Below are positions 49,384 to 59,036 of a DNA stretch of 64,000 nt, piece by piece. The DNA comes from Paenibacillus roseus (GTDB taxonomy: Bacteria > Bacillota > Bacilli > Paenibacillales > Paenibacillaceae): positions 875,307 through 939,306 of the forward strand of contig NZ_JAELUP010000103.1 of assembly GCF_016424485.1 (NCBI RefSeq). Direction: 5' to 3'. The translations under genes were made by a program, and so were the position numbers. Within the stretch, counting starts at the first letter, position 1. Each line of letters begins with the position of its first letter. The notes under the pieces were generated by a model. That model made no database searches. It worked only from the letters and a program-made list of their open reading frames with translations, and was not told the origin of the DNA.

Positions 49384-50085
49384 ATGCGGATGAAGGTTGA
49401 TCAGCATGGGGAAAACGGCAAAATCAAAGTGATAATTACAGGGGCTACAGGCATGGTGGGTGGAGGTGTGCTGCACGAATGCCTGCATCATCCTGATGTA
49501 GAGCAGGTACTGGTCCTCGGCCGGAAATCTTGCGAAATACGCCATCCCAAACTGAGGGAAATAGTTCACACCGATTTGTTCGATGTGTCTCCTGTCAAGG
49601 AACAACTCAGCGGCTATAATGCCTGCTTTTTCTGCCTGGGTGTCTCGTCGATCGGCATGAGTGAAGCGGAGTATACTAAAATTACATATGATTTGACTAT
49701 GCATGTGGCAGAAGCGCTCGCTGAATCGAACCCGGATATGGTATTTTGCTACGTAACAGCGAGCGGGACGGATAGCACCGAGCAGGGCAGAAGCATGTGG
49801 GCGCGTGTAAAAGGAAGAACCGAGAATGCGTTGCTCAAGCTGCCTTTCAAGAGCGCATACATGTTCCGCCCCGGATATATCCAGCCGACCAAAGGCCTGC
49901 AAAATACGCACCCATATTATGCTTACGTGTCCTGGCTGTACCCTGCTTTGAAGTTGCTCATCCCGGCTTATGTCACCTCCCAAAAGGAAATAGGCAATGC
50001 CATGATTCATGCTGTAAACAGAGGATACGAATCTTCAATCCTTCAATGCAAGGATATCGCCAGACTGGCCGAGCCTGCTCGTTGA
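49384..50085 (+). CDS. NAD(P)-binding epimerase/reductase-like protein
   Basis: A 233-residue atypical SDR. The Rossmann motif is IITGATGMVGGGVLHECL, with NAD(P) contacts in VLVLGRK and FFCLGVSSIG. The YVTASGTDS stretch replaces the classical catalytic region, and FRPGYIQP is the usual later motif. The size and form match the small NAD(P)H-binding proteins related to HTATIP2 and YwnB. The reaction is unknown. The start is uncertain between ATG 49384 and ATG 49390. A strong terminator at 50185 closes the unit. Confidence 0.8.
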   Translation: MRMKVDQHGENGKIKVIITGATGMVGGGVLHECLHHPDVEQVLVLGRKSCEIRHPKLREIVHTDLFDVSPVKEQLSGYNACFFCLGVSSIGMSEAEYTKITYDLTMHVAEALAESNPDMVFCYVTASGTDSTEQGRSMWARVKGRTENALLKLPFKSAYMFRPGYIQPTKGLQNTHPYYAYVSWLYPALKLLIPAYVTSQKEIGNAMIHAVNRGYESSILQCKDIARLAEPAR

Positions 50086-50184
50086 TCGGTCATAGTCTGC
50101 CGCCAACCACACGTGCTTTCCACATCTAATCTATGAGTTAACAGGCGATGAAGAGCATGAAGAAGCAAATTTGATAACAGTGAG

Positions 50185-50222
50185 AACAAAAGGTGACACG
50201 CAAGCTGTCACCTTTTGTTTGT
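50185..50222 (+). terminator. Intrinsic terminator before the WYL regulator gene
   Basis: AACAAAAGGTGACA (50185-50198) and TGTCACCTTTTGTT (50206-50219) form a perfect 14-bp stem ending in a T-rich run. Confidence 0.88.
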
Positions 50223-50265
50223 TACAATCGAATCAGACAGCGATATACACAGAGAGGAGTCAACC

Positions 50266-51291
50266 ATGAAGCGAAGCGACCGGCTGATGGCGATCGTGCT
50301 TGCGCTAGGCCAACACAAGGAGACTGCCGCATCACTTGCAGACAAGCTGGAGGTATCAAGACGAACGATTCTCAGAGATATCCAATCGCTCACCGAACTT
50401 GGGGTACCTGTGTATGCATTGAACGGTGTCAAGGGCGGTTATCGTCTGATGGAGGGCTATACACTGCCGCCTCTACAGTTGGACACGAATGAGGCATTGA
50501 CGCTGCTGCTGTCGCTGGACAGTATGACGGCTTATGCAGACACGCCGTTTAACAAGGAACGCTGGACAGTGATGGACAAGGTGAAAAGCATTTTATCACC
50601 GGAAACGTTGAACAAAGTTGCGCCGCTGCTGAAGCATATGACCGTGGAAGTGCCGAGGCGCAGCTACACGGTACCTCATCTGTCCCGGCTCATGGAACTG
50701 ACAGCACAAGCCAAATGGGTATCGGTCTTCTACCGTTCCCAGTCTCACCAGCGGACACTGCTGATCCGGCCACAAAGAATTTATGCCGCGCACGGTTTTT
50801 GGTATTGTGAAACCTACTCCCAGATCCATCGAGAGGAGCGCTTGCTTCGTGTCGACCGAATGAGCCAAGTTGAAGAAGCAGAACCGCCGCCAACTTTACC
50901 CGATTTACCCGAGTTGGGACAGGATTATGTATTGCAACAGGATTATGTATGTGAAGAGAACTCGTCGGGAGGGTTAGATGCAAGTAAGCGCAATTTTCCA
51001 GCATTAGCCCGTACAAGTTTTACGCTTAAAGCAAAATTGACATACAGGGGAATGCTGGAGGTAGAACGGGACGAGCATCTTGGCGAGAAGTTGGTGATGA
51101 TTGCGGAGGATGAATGGCTTCTGGAGGGTGAACTGCCGGTTTCTGAATGGGACTGGACAGTGAGGCTCTTTTATTTCCTTGGTACGGATGCATACATAAT
51201 TGCTCCGTCAGCATTGGGTGAAGCTGTGGCAATTAAAGCCAGAGCGACATTGCGCCACTACAGCAACACTGAAAAGGAGAATAGATCGTGA
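50266..51291 (+). CDS. HTH/WYL-domain transcriptional regulator (YafY-like)
   Basis: A 341-residue regulator. The N-terminal winged helix (about residues 1-60) has KRSDRLMAIVLALGQHK and LEVSRRTILRDIQSLTELG; the middle GVKGGYRL is the typical wing. A WYL domain (about 135-200) has WVSVFYRSQSHQRTLLIRPQRI, followed by a WCX-like C-terminus. WYL domains bind nucleic acids or small ligands. ATG 50266 has AGAGAGGAG upstream. It overlaps the next gene by 4 nt (GTGA), so the two are cotranscribed. Confidence 0.88.
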   Translation: MKRSDRLMAIVLALGQHKETAASLADKLEVSRRTILRDIQSLTELGVPVYALNGVKGGYRLMEGYTLPPLQLDTNEALTLLLSLDSMTAYADTPFNKERWTVMDKVKSILSPETLNKVAPLLKHMTVEVPRRSYTVPHLSRLMELTAQAKWVSVFYRSQSHQRTLLIRPQRIYAAHGFWYCETYSQIHREERLLRVDRMSQVEEAEPPPTLPDLPELGQDYVLQQDYVCEENSSGGLDASKRNFPALARTSFTLKAKLTYRGMLEVERDEHLGEKLVMIAEDEWLLEGELPVSEWDWTVRLFYFLGTDAYIIAPSALGEAVAIKARATLRHYSNTEKENRS

Positions 51292-51977
51292 ATAACCAAT
51301 TGTCTACAAATCCATTAAATCGCTATGAGGATGCGGCTGCTTTATTGTCGCAGATTGGTATTTTGCCGCTGGCTCCACTTATTCCTGAGCATCCTTCCTT
51401 GGTCAGTCTTACTTCCAAGGATCAATGGCATACGGATCTGCCATCTGACCCCTGGGGCTGGCGTGTACGCTTTCCGTCGAGCGGCGCTGCAGCGTATGGG
51501 AAATTTATAAAAAGCAAAGCTGTGCTGATTGATCGTGACTGGTTTCCTTTGGTCGTAGCGGCAGCGGGCGGCAGAGGCACAGTAGAGCAGCGCTACCGCG
51601 ACGGTCTTATTTCAAAAACTGCCAGAGATATCTATGAAATTGTGAGTCAGGAGGAAGGAATTGATACTCGCAAGCTTCGCCAGGCGAGCGGTATGAAGGC
51701 GAAAGAGGACAAAAGTGCTTTTGATCAGGCTGTAACGGAATTACAGGGAACGATGGATATTGTCATATCGGGAATCCAGCAAAAAGTGAATGAAGCAGGA
51801 GAAGTTAACGGTTGGAGCGCAACGGCCTACCAGTCTACGGAGCGCTGGATGAGCCTGCATAGACTGCAATTTGAGGCGCAAAGCAAATCAAGAGCAGCAG
51901 AAGAGCTTGTATCCCGGCTGGAAGAGGTTTGTACGGCAAAAGCACTGGCTTTTCTCAGAAAGATACTTTCCATTTAG
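51288..51977 (+). CDS. Uncharacterised protein, possibly AlkZ-related
   Basis: A 229-residue protein of a type often named AlkZ-related (a guess from memory). The N-terminal half has DPWGWRVRFPSSGAAAYGKF; the later half is helical with LVSRLEEVCTAKALAFLRKI. If the assignment holds, it would be a small relative of the HTH_42 DNA glycosylases, but I see no catalytic Gln-x-Gln motif. GTG 51288 follows AAAGGAG and overlaps the upstream WYL regulator stop, implying shared regulation. No membrane or signal sequence is present. Confidence 0.55.
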   Translation: MNNQLSTNPLNRYEDAAALLSQIGILPLAPLIPEHPSLVSLTSKDQWHTDLPSDPWGWRVRFPSSGAAAYGKFIKSKAVLIDRDWFPLVVAAAGGRGTVEQRYRDGLISKTARDIYEIVSQEEGIDTRKLRQASGMKAKEDKSAFDQAVTELQGTMDIVISGIQQKVNEAGEVNGWSATAYQSTERWMSLHRLQFEAQSKSRAAEELVSRLEEVCTAKALAFLRKILSI

Positions 51978-52007
51978 ATATTATTTAGAATTGAGGAGGT
52001 TTTGTTA

Positions 52008-52898
52008 ATGACAGACACGAGAAGGCTTCTATCTAAAGCTCACGATTACATTTACAGCAATGCTCGTCTGCTGGATCGCAGACGTTATGAATTTCATTTT
52101 GGGAATGGAACGGCAGAGGCGGTTATTGATGCTCTGCGTCCTTATCAGAACCGGGATGGCGGGTTTGGGGGAGCGCTCGAACCGGATATCCGCGATCCGC
52201 TCAGCCAGCCAGTACCAACGGAGTTCGCTTTGCAGGTGATGGACGAGGTCGGGTTATTTGATTCAGGTATTCTGGAAGGTGTACGATTATATTTGAAGAA
52301 CGTTGCGATCAGCGGGACTGGCGGCTTCCCGAGAGCGCTCAGGAGCATTAATTTGGCACCTCATGCCCCATGGTGGCAGACCGAAGACGACACGGGGCCG
52401 TCTCTTAATCCGACAGGTCTGATTTTGGCTAAACTGTACAAGCAGCAGGTTGTTACATCCTTTTATGAGGAGGAGTGGTTCCTGCAATCAGATGCCTATT
52501 TCAGGGCAAATATGCACAAGGCCGACCAGAAGGATTACCACGATGTCATTCAATGCATCGCCTTTGTGGAACATGCCCCTGGAGACGCCGCTACCGAGCA
52601 AATGACGGGACTGTTAACAGACTGGCTGAAATCCGAAGATTTGGTTCAACGAAACCCATATGCCGAAGGTTACGTACAAAAGATACTCGACTGGTTCCCT
52701 GCTCCGGATTGCTTTGGAGTATCGGGCATACCTGAAGCAATCATCACCAGCCATCTGGATGCATTAGTCGCCCAGCAACAGGAGGACGGAGGCTGGATGA
52801 TTCCGTGGCCAGCGCTAAGTCCGGCTTGTTTGAGTGAATGGCGCGGTATGGTAACGGTCAACAAGCTGCTTATATTAAAGGCATATGGCAGTCTGTAA
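52008..52898 (+). CDS. Prenyltransferase/terpene-cyclase-like helical repeat protein
   Basis: A 296-residue protein with repeats seen in the squalene-hopene-cyclase/prenyltransferase alpha-alpha barrel. ALRPYQNRDGGFGGALEPDI near the N-terminus and ALVAQQQEDGGWMIPWPAL near the C-terminus both resemble QxxDGGxG/W motifs. Catalytic Asp-rich DXDD or zinc motifs are not apparent, and the length is half that of a cyclase, so an enzymatic role is doubtful. ATG 52008 has GAGGAGG at 8 nt; TTG 52002 is too close to it. The ABC exporter gene follows after about 100 bp. Confidence 0.6.
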   Translation: MTDTRRLLSKAHDYIYSNARLLDRRRYEFHFGNGTAEAVIDALRPYQNRDGGFGGALEPDIRDPLSQPVPTEFALQVMDEVGLFDSGILEGVRLYLKNVAISGTGGFPRALRSINLAPHAPWWQTEDDTGPSLNPTGLILAKLYKQQVVTSFYEEEWFLQSDAYFRANMHKADQKDYHDVIQCIAFVEHAPGDAATEQMTGLLTDWLKSEDLVQRNPYAEGYVQKILDWFPAPDCFGVSGIPEAIITSHLDALVAQQQEDGGWMIPWPALSPACLSEWRGMVTVNKLLILKAYGSL

Positions 52899-52999
52899 GA
52901 CAACCAGCACGCCAGAGCGAAGGTAAAACGGGTAAGCAAGGATCAGAGAAAGAGACATGGCAACATGCTTTTCTTTCAGTTACTCAAGGAGAGCAGACG

Positions 53000-54784
53000 A
53001 TGAACATAAAAAACAAAGAAAAGCAGAAAGTCTCCCAACAAACTAGTGTGAATTGGCGCACATTTTATCATGTGCTGAAAGAAACCAGACCGCCCAAACT
53101 CACTCTTGGTCTGGCTATCTTCCTTAGCATTGTTACAACGCTTGCCGGTCTCATTGTCCCGCTGCTTCTTAAAGGGCTGGTGGACGGATTTTCCGAGGCT
53201 TCCCTGTCCGCTTCGCATATCGGATGGATAGGGGCAGCATTTCTCGCCCAGGCGCTTGCCGGAGGGCTGTCTGCCTACTTGCTCAATCGGTCTGGTCAGC
53301 ATATGGTGGCTGGCATTCGCAGAAGGCTTTGGAGCAAACTATTGGTTCTTCCGGTTCCTTACTACGACAAGAACCGGACAGGAGAGACGGTCAGCCGTAT
53401 GACGAATGATACGAATGTTGTACGCACACTCATTAGTGACCATCTGACCAATTTTGCGACAGGACTGGTCGCTATTGCCGGTTCCGTCACGTTAATGCTG
53501 GTATTGGATTGGAAGATGACATTGGTCTTGTTGTCCGCGCTGCCGGTGACGATGTTTGTCATGATTCCACTTGGTCGAAAGATGCACCGCATATCCAAAG
53601 GCTTGCAGGATGAAACTGCAAAGTTCAGCGGTGTGCTTAATCAGGTGCTGATGGAGATTCGGCTGGTGAAGCTGTCCGGCTCCGAGAAGATCGAGCAGCG
53701 CAACGGGGAGGGCGGGATCAAGACGTTATACGGTTTCGGTCTTAAAGAGGCAAGGATACAGGCAATGATCGGACCATTGATGTCTTTCGTCATGATGGCT
53801 ATGCTTGTCGTCATCATCGGCTACGGCGGCATGAGGGTGGCCTCAGGCGCGTTGTCTGCGGGGGACTTGGTCGCTTTCATCCTGTATCTCGTACAAATCA
53901 TTATGCCGGTCGGGCAAATTACCCAGTTCGTGACCCAGCTTCAGAAGGCGAGGGGAGCGACTGAGCGGATCGTCGATACACTGGGGGAAGCGGAGGAAGA
54001 CTTTGCTGGTGGTGTAGTGCTTGAGAATCCTCAGCGTCCGATAACGCTTGAAGGGGTGACATTTGCTTACGAGGAGAAGGAACCTGTCCTTGACCAGGTC
54101 AACTTTGTCATTGACCCTGGCAAAGTAACGGCCATTGTTGGGCCAAGCGGAAGCGGCAAGACGACATTATTTTCGCTGCTGGAGCGGTTTTATCTTCCTC
54201 AGGAAGGCGTTATTCGCATCGGGGACGAACCGATCAGTACGTATACCTTGACCTCCTGGCGGAGTGCAATCGGTTATGTATCACAGGAAAGTCCGATTTT
54301 GGCAGGGACGATTCGTGATAATATTATCTACGGACTGGAGCGGGAGGTGAGCGATGACGAGCTTAAGGAAGCGGCCAGGCTGGCTTATGCCGACCAGTTT
54401 ATCGAGGCATTTCCGGGGAGCTACAATACTGAGGTAGGTGAACGAGGCATTAAATTGTCCGGAGGCCAACGCCAGCGGATAGGCATTGCCCGGGCGCTGC
54501 TGCGTAACCCATCGATTCTGATGTTGGACGAGGCGACCTCAAGCCTGGACAGCAACTCCGAGAAGTACGTTCAGCTTGCGCTAGAGACATTGATGAAAGG
54601 GCGGACAACACTGGTCATTGCCCATCGATTGTCAACTGTAATCAATGCCGACCGGATTGTGTTTCTGGATAACGGAAAGGTCACGGGCACAGGAACCCAT
54701 GAGGAGTTGTTGGATACCCATGAGTTGTATCGCGAGTTTGCCCAGCGCCAGCTTCACATAAACGGAGTTACTAGTGAGCGGTAA
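53000..54784 (+). CDS. ABC-type multidrug/lipid exporter, half-transporter
   Basis: A 594-residue exporter half-transporter that should function as a homodimer. The membrane domain (about residues 30-315) has six helices, with MVAGIRRRLWSKLLVLPVPYYDKNRTGETVSRMTND as the first intracellular-loop region. The ATPase domain (about 350-590) has Walker A GPSGSGKTT, signature LSGGQRQR, Walker B ILMLDEATSSLD and the H-switch IAHRLS. It is similar to BmrA/LmrA-type exporters. ATG 53000 has AAGGAGAG upstream; the longer frame from 52838 is not coding-like. It ends convergent with the sensor kinase gene. Confidence 0.9.
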   Translation: MNIKNKEKQKVSQQTSVNWRTFYHVLKETRPPKLTLGLAIFLSIVTTLAGLIVPLLLKGLVDGFSEASLSASHIGWIGAAFLAQALAGGLSAYLLNRSGQHMVAGIRRRLWSKLLVLPVPYYDKNRTGETVSRMTNDTNVVRTLISDHLTNFATGLVAIAGSVTLMLVLDWKMTLVLLSALPVTMFVMIPLGRKMHRISKGLQDETAKFSGVLNQVLMEIRLVKLSGSEKIEQRNGEGGIKTLYGFGLKEARIQAMIGPLMSFVMMAMLVVIIGYGGMRVASGALSAGDLVAFILYLVQIIMPVGQITQFVTQLQKARGATERIVDTLGEAEEDFAGGVVLENPQRPITLEGVTFAYEEKEPVLDQVNFVIDPGKVTAIVGPSGSGKTTLFSLLERFYLPQEGVIRIGDEPISTYTLTSWRSAIGYVSQESPILAGTIRDNIIYGLEREVSDDELKEAARLAYADQFIEAFPGSYNTEVGERGIKLSGGQRQRIGIARALLRNPSILMLDEATSSLDSNSEKYVQLALETLMKGRTTLVIAHRLSTVINADRIVFLDNGKVTGTGTHEELLDTHELYREFAQRQLHINGVTSER

Positions 54785-54791
54785 ACAACGC

Positions 54792-54834
54792 AGCCACCGC
54801 CCTTATGCAGTTTGTCTGCATGAGTACGGTGGCT
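54792..54834. terminator. Hairpin after the ABC exporter gene
   Basis: AGCCACCG (54792-54799) with CGGTGGCT (54827-54834), and an inner ATGCAG/CTGCAT stem. No long T-run follows, so the strength is uncertain. Confidence 0.55.
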
Positions 54835-54900
54835 TATTAGTTCCCTGAGAAAGGAGCATTTGCCCGTCACTGGATGCTAGAGTTGCTTACGCAGTCAATC

Positions 54901-56658
54901 TCAAATCTCTTCATTGCCCGGCCAACTAATATGGATGGACGTGCCTTCACCTATATGGGTGTGTAATTCGATTTTGGCGCCAAGTGCTTCTACAAGCGCT
55001 TTGCTTATGGCCATTCCGAGGCCAGTGCCTTCCGAACGGCTTTCGGAATCGATTCCCCTGAAATACCGCTCAAAAAGCCGGTCTGCAGTTTGTTCGTTCA
55101 TGCCTTCACCGTTATCAGAGAAAGTGATAATAACGCCGCCAGCTTCTTGCATTTGTAAGGATACAGTCAACGTAGTTCCTTTCCGGTTGTGGAGGAACGC
55201 ATTGGCGACGAGATTATCAACGATTCGCTGGAACCATGGCTTGTAGATGGTTAAATATACGGGCTCGACCGCCGGCACAAAACGAATTCCCCCTTCTCTG
55301 TAAAGTGGGTGCTGTGCCGTCTCAAGGAGCACTTCATTCAAATAATTATTCATCTCCACAACTTCCTTCGATGGCGCCTCTCCGCCACTTCGTAGATGGT
55401 AAGTCAAGGTGAGATCATTAATTAGCGCATCCATATGGGAGGATTTTTCCAAAATGACTTTGGCGAATGAACGAACTTCATTAGTTGTCCAGTCATAAGT
55501 ATCGGTTTCCAGCATATGAGCATAACCCTTGATAGAGGATAGCGGTGTCTTCAAATCATGTGATACCCCTGCGATCCATTCGTCGCGCAATTGCTCCGTT
55601 TCTTTCTGCAGTTGCTCATTGCGGCGGAGTGTTCCGGAGAGCGATTCAAGAGAATGGATGACATCCCCATAAACGTGGTATTTGCTTTTTCTTCGGCCGC
55701 TTCGATTTAGACTCTTTGGTTTCCCAAGTGAATTGGCAGGCTCCCTGAATTGTCCTTTATCCAGCAGACGCAGCCAGTTCAGGACATGGACGACAGGGGA
55801 GCCGATTCGGTTGCCAAACCAATAGGACATGACCAATAGCAGCAGCATAGCGGCAATCACCAGAGCTCCTATTCCTATAGCCAGTACTTGTACCTCTGGC
55901 GCCATCACTGGCTGTTCACCAGGACCGTACCCTGGGAGAGGAGTACTCAATACCCAGGTTTCTCTTGTGTCAAGGTTATATTTCGTATGGATCTCAGCGC
56001 CGTATCGGTCAGGGTAAATGGATCTAAGCACCATCTCGGGTACGGAAAACCGACTGATGGCCTGCTCCGGTTTATTTAGAGACGCAATTTCCACGCCATC
56101 TGCAGCCAGCAATTGCAGCCAGGCTTTTTGCTTCTTCAGTTTCTCTAGCATCTCTCCAGGCAAAAGAATATTAACCCCGCTTCGCTTTCCCGTCTCAGCA
56201 AGCTGTTGCAAAAAACCGTTCCCTTGATTGGTCTTCCCGTAAATAAGTGTGTGGGTTATACCGTTCTTAATTTGAATCCAAATTGCTAATTGATAAGGAA
56301 AGGGACGGTGCTGCAACAAATAATCACTGAGCTCGCCGGGGTCATAAGAGTTTGGAACATCCGGCGGTGTAAAAAAAGCGTCTGTCACCTTGCCGTTGTC
56401 ATCAATCCGCTGCAGCCAGCCGTCTGTTTTCTCGATTGCCTCCAGCAGCTTGGGATCAAATGTCCAATTTTTCCCTTCAGCCCGGACTGTATCCACTAAC
56501 TGGGACAAGCCGGCAGTTTGGAAATCCCGTTCCGCCTGAATTTCTGCAAGCTGAATGATAATCCAGTAAAATACAGCACCGGACAGCGATAGTAAAATAA
56601 GTCCAAAACAGGCGAGCCATCCGACCAGTCGCAGAGTAAGCCGCCATTTAACGTTCAT
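54901..56658 (-). CDS. Membrane sensor histidine kinase
   Basis: A 585-residue kinase. TM1 is at about residues 10-34, a large extracellular domain at about 35-265, and TM2 at about 266-290. Then follow a HAMP-like region and the catalytic core: H-box GVSHDLKTPLSSIKGY, N-box RIVDNLVANAFLHN, G1 FSDNGEGM, F-box LFERYF and G2 GTGLGMAISK. The gene overlaps the response regulator by 11 nt, so the pair is translated together. The ligand of the long extracellular domain is unknown. The nearby convergent ABC exporter is a possible target (inference). Confidence 0.9.
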   Translation of the reverse strand: MNVKWRLTLRLVGWLACFGLILLSLSGAVFYWIIIQLAEIQAERDFQTAGLSQLVDTVRAEGKNWTFDPKLLEAIEKTDGWLQRIDDNGKVTDAFFTPPDVPNSYDPGELSDYLLQHRPFPYQLAIWIQIKNGITHTLIYGKTNQGNGFLQQLAETGKRSGVNILLPGEMLEKLKKQKAWLQLLAADGVEIASLNKPEQAISRFSVPEMVLRSIYPDRYGAEIHTKYNLDTRETWVLSTPLPGYGPGEQPVMAPEVQVLAIGIGALVIAAMLLLLVMSYWFGNRIGSPVVHVLNWLRLLDKGQFREPANSLGKPKSLNRSGRRKSKYHVYGDVIHSLESLSGTLRRNEQLQKETEQLRDEWIAGVSHDLKTPLSSIKGYAHMLETDTYDWTTNEVRSFAKVILEKSSHMDALINDLTLTYHLRSGGEAPSKEVVEMNNYLNEVLLETAQHPLYREGGIRFVPAVEPVYLTIYKPWFQRIVDNLVANAFLHNRKGTTLTVSLQMQEAGGVIITFSDNGEGMNEQTADRLFERYFRGIDSESRSEGTGLGMAISKALVEALGAKIELHTHIGEGTSIHISWPGNEEI

Positions 56659-57376
56659 AGTTAGATTCCCTGTTTGCTACCAGCTTGTAACCAAGTCCTC
56701 GAACGTTTACCAAAAATTCAGGTTGGGCGGGGTTGCGTTCAATACGCTCCCGGATGCGATGGATATGGACCATCACTGTATTATCGTCACTCAGACTGCT
56801 TTCTCCCCACACACGCTCATACAGCTCACTTTTCGAAAAGACGCGATTAGGATGTTTGCACAAAAACAACAGCAATTGAAACACAAGGGAAGGGCAGGGG
56901 ACAGGCACGCCTTCCACCCTTAGCTCCGCTGCTGCTTCATTAACCTGGAACCTTCCAAAATCCAAAACGGATGAGTGTCCTGTTGAGACAGTAGTGGCGC
57001 TTTTCAGAGAGCGGCGTAGCAGAGATTTGATTCTCGCGACAATTTCCAGAGGGTTAAAAGGTTTTGTCACATAATCATCGCCCCCTACAGCGAAGCCTGA
57101 CAGCTTGTCAAAATCCGTGGACCTTGCGCTCAAAAATAATATAGGTGCATCCGTATGTCTCCGCATAAGAGGACAGACTTCAGTTCCGCTCATACTCGGA
57201 AGAGTCACATCCAGTAAAATAAGGTCATACGGCTTCTGTTCGCATAGATCAAGTGCCATTTCAGCTGTCGTTGCCTTATCAATATGCTGGAATCCTTCCT
57301 TTCGCAGTACCGTCTCCAGCAATTGGAGAATAGCTTGTTCATCATCCACCAAAAGAAGGGTGCTGTCCTTCACCAC
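56648..57376 (-). CDS. OmpR-family response regulator
   Basis: A regulator of about 242 residues. The receiver domain has LLVDDEQAIL (acidic pocket), the phospho-acceptor Asp in YDLILLDVTLPSMSG, and the VTKPFNPLEIVARIK Lys loop. The C-terminal winged helix is of OmpR/PhoB type (FSKSELYERVWGESSLSDDNTVMVHIHRIRERIE and the closing VRGLGYKLV). The frame extends to ATG 57406, but AAGGAG lies 7 nt before GTG 57376, which is preferred. It is the partner of the overlapping histidine kinase. Confidence 0.9.
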   Translation of the reverse strand: MVKDSTLLLVDDEQAILQLLETVLRKEGFQHIDKATTAEMALDLCEQKPYDLILLDVTLPSMSGTEVCPLMRRHTDAPILFLSARSTDFDKLSGFAVGGDDYVTKPFNPLEIVARIKSLLRRSLKSATTVSTGHSSVLDFGRFQVNEAAAELRVEGVPVPCPSLVFQLLLFLCKHPNRVFSKSELYERVWGESSLSDDNTVMVHIHRIRERIERNPAQPEFLVNVRGLGYKLVANRESNYER

Positions 57377-57406
57377 TACATCTCTCCTTGAAATTTCGTT
57401 GTACAA

Positions 57407-57860
57407 CTATTTTACCACTACAAGAGAGGGGTAATACAAGATTAACAGAACCTTAATTCTTTGCGGTGCGGACCAAAGTTAACGTCGTCAAAGTTGGCGA
57501 TAAAGCAGCAAAGCTAAGTTAGGCCTGCTCATATTTTTTGTGAATTTTGTTGAATGCTTAGCGAGACTATATACTGTTTTTATTGTCTAAACAGAGCGTT
57601 GTCATTATCCCTTTTACTCAGCAAACATTTATTCTCGTGCTCTTCTGATAGGATTTCAAAACTACTGGAATTTCAAAAATAAAATCGAAAAATCGATGCT
57701 TGATTTCTAGCAAACGTAGTCGTTGCCGTACAGAGACTCTTCCTGTTTATTGTAAAGCCGAATGCCTTTATGGAATTATGAAGGAGGGCAAAGGGAAATG
57801 GACTTTAAAGACGGCGACTGTCATTAAATTTGAATGGTCAGACATCAGTGAACGAAAGAA
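57407..57860. other. Intergenic region, no recognised feature
   Basis: About 450 bp upstream of the response regulator and beyond the 3' end of the transposase-like gene. It contains only short frames with poor coding character and no clear terminator, RNA or repeat. The promoter of the two-component pair should lie near its left end. Confidence 0.4.
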
Positions 57861-58775
57861 CTATCTTACAGCTTGCATACAAAGCGTACCTAATGCGTGA
57901 TGAGCTGAAAGCGGACGATTGCCACAGTTGAGCCTAAAGCAAAATTCATCCCAGTAAAGCTGTAAATATTTTGCCCCTATACCGTGAAAGGTGTGATTGA
58001 TCCAATACCTTGCATCTGATATAACACGCCTCAAATATAAAGAGCGGTTGTCGACTTCAAGCGAGAGCGGACAGGAGTTAACAGCAAGATCCCTCTTTGC
58101 AATATGGTTGCGGAAAAATAGAGGCTGCAGCACTGCTGGCATTCCCCGATTATTCATGAAAGCTGGATTTGCAATTTTAAGTTTCAAGTAATTTACAGGA
58201 TTAATGAGTGATTCCTTGTATGTATTGAATAACGCAGGTTTAAGCGGTGATTTCAGTGATTTCAAAGACAGATTCTCACATGGAACGGCTTTCATTAGCA
58301 GATCATTTTTTTTTGAGAGAGATTGCAAAGAAGCCGACATGGCAATGATGGAATGTTCTCTGGGGTCTTTTCTAAGTGACTGGCGTCCCGCATCTCCATA
58401 AAATCCAAGCTGTGCTTGAACTGAACCAAAAAGAGGGCGCTCCATATCCATCATACTAATTGCCATCCGTACTCTCTTGAGCATAGACCATGCTGTTTTA
58501 TAGGAAACCTTTAATCGTTGTTGAAGCTGCACAGCATGAATGCCGCCGGGGCGGGACATCAGTTGCAGGGCCGCGTACCAATTTTCCAAAGATGTGCGTG
58601 TGTGCTCCATAATCGTGCCGGTTGTAAGCGAAGATTGATAGCGGCAATTGGCACATTGAAATAGAGGTGCTTTGCGTGTACGAATGGTGTAAGCCTGTCG
58701 ATGACCGCAGCGTGAACAACAGTAGCCGTTCGGCCATTTGGAACGAAAGAAATAGGTCAAGACCTCATCGCGCAC
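57861..58775 (-). CDS. IS1595-type transposase-derived protein with altered catalytic motif
   Basis: A 304-residue intact frame. The N-terminus has the IS1595 zinc-ribbon (FRSKWPNGYCCSRCGHRQAY, then FQCANCRYQSSLTTGTI) and the helical LQLMSRPGGIHAVQLQQRL. The C-terminus has WINHTFHGIGAKYLQLYWDEFCFRLN, a typical end of the ISXO2-like domain. The first catalytic motif, usually VEVDETYIGG, reads VQAQLGFYGD, so the key Asp is gone. No terminal inverted repeats were found around it. GTG 58775 follows AAGGGAG at 8 nt, preferred over TTG 58799. It may be domesticated or a fossil. Confidence 0.65.
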   Translation of the reverse strand: MRDEVLTYFFRSKWPNGYCCSRCGHRQAYTIRTRKAPLFQCANCRYQSSLTTGTIMEHTRTSLENWYAALQLMSRPGGIHAVQLQQRLKVSYKTAWSMLKRVRMAISMMDMERPLFGSVQAQLGFYGDAGRQSLRKDPREHSIIAMSASLQSLSKKNDLLMKAVPCENLSLKSLKSPLKPALFNTYKESLINPVNYLKLKIANPAFMNNRGMPAVLQPLFFRNHIAKRDLAVNSCPLSLEVDNRSLYLRRVISDARYWINHTFHGIGAKYLQLYWDEFCFRLNCGNRPLSAHHALGTLCMQAVR

Positions 58776-59036
58776 AAAAACAACTCCCTTCTCTCCCAAA
58801 TACCCATCTTCAAAATAAACAAGCTAGCAGCCAATATAAAAGTAGAACGAATGACTTTTGGATGGGGACGCCGTGTCATTTTTCTTCCTTATATTTTACA
58901 TTATAACAAACATATGTTCCTATATCAAGACTATTTTAACGAAAGCTCCCTTCTTTAAGCAAGGCATTGGAATGCAAAAAGCCTTCGGCCCAGAAATAGA
59001 AAGGTAGGAAAGGTATACACAGGAAAAAAATACAGA

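Noticed and set aside
49201..50010. A 269-codon minus-strand frame opposite the NAD(P)-binding protein gene
   Set aside because: It crosses a terminator and is antisense to a clear Rossmann protein.
57700..57900. A 66-codon plus-strand frame near the transposase-like gene
   Set aside because: Weak coding character, overlap with the 3' end of the minus-strand gene and no recognised family.
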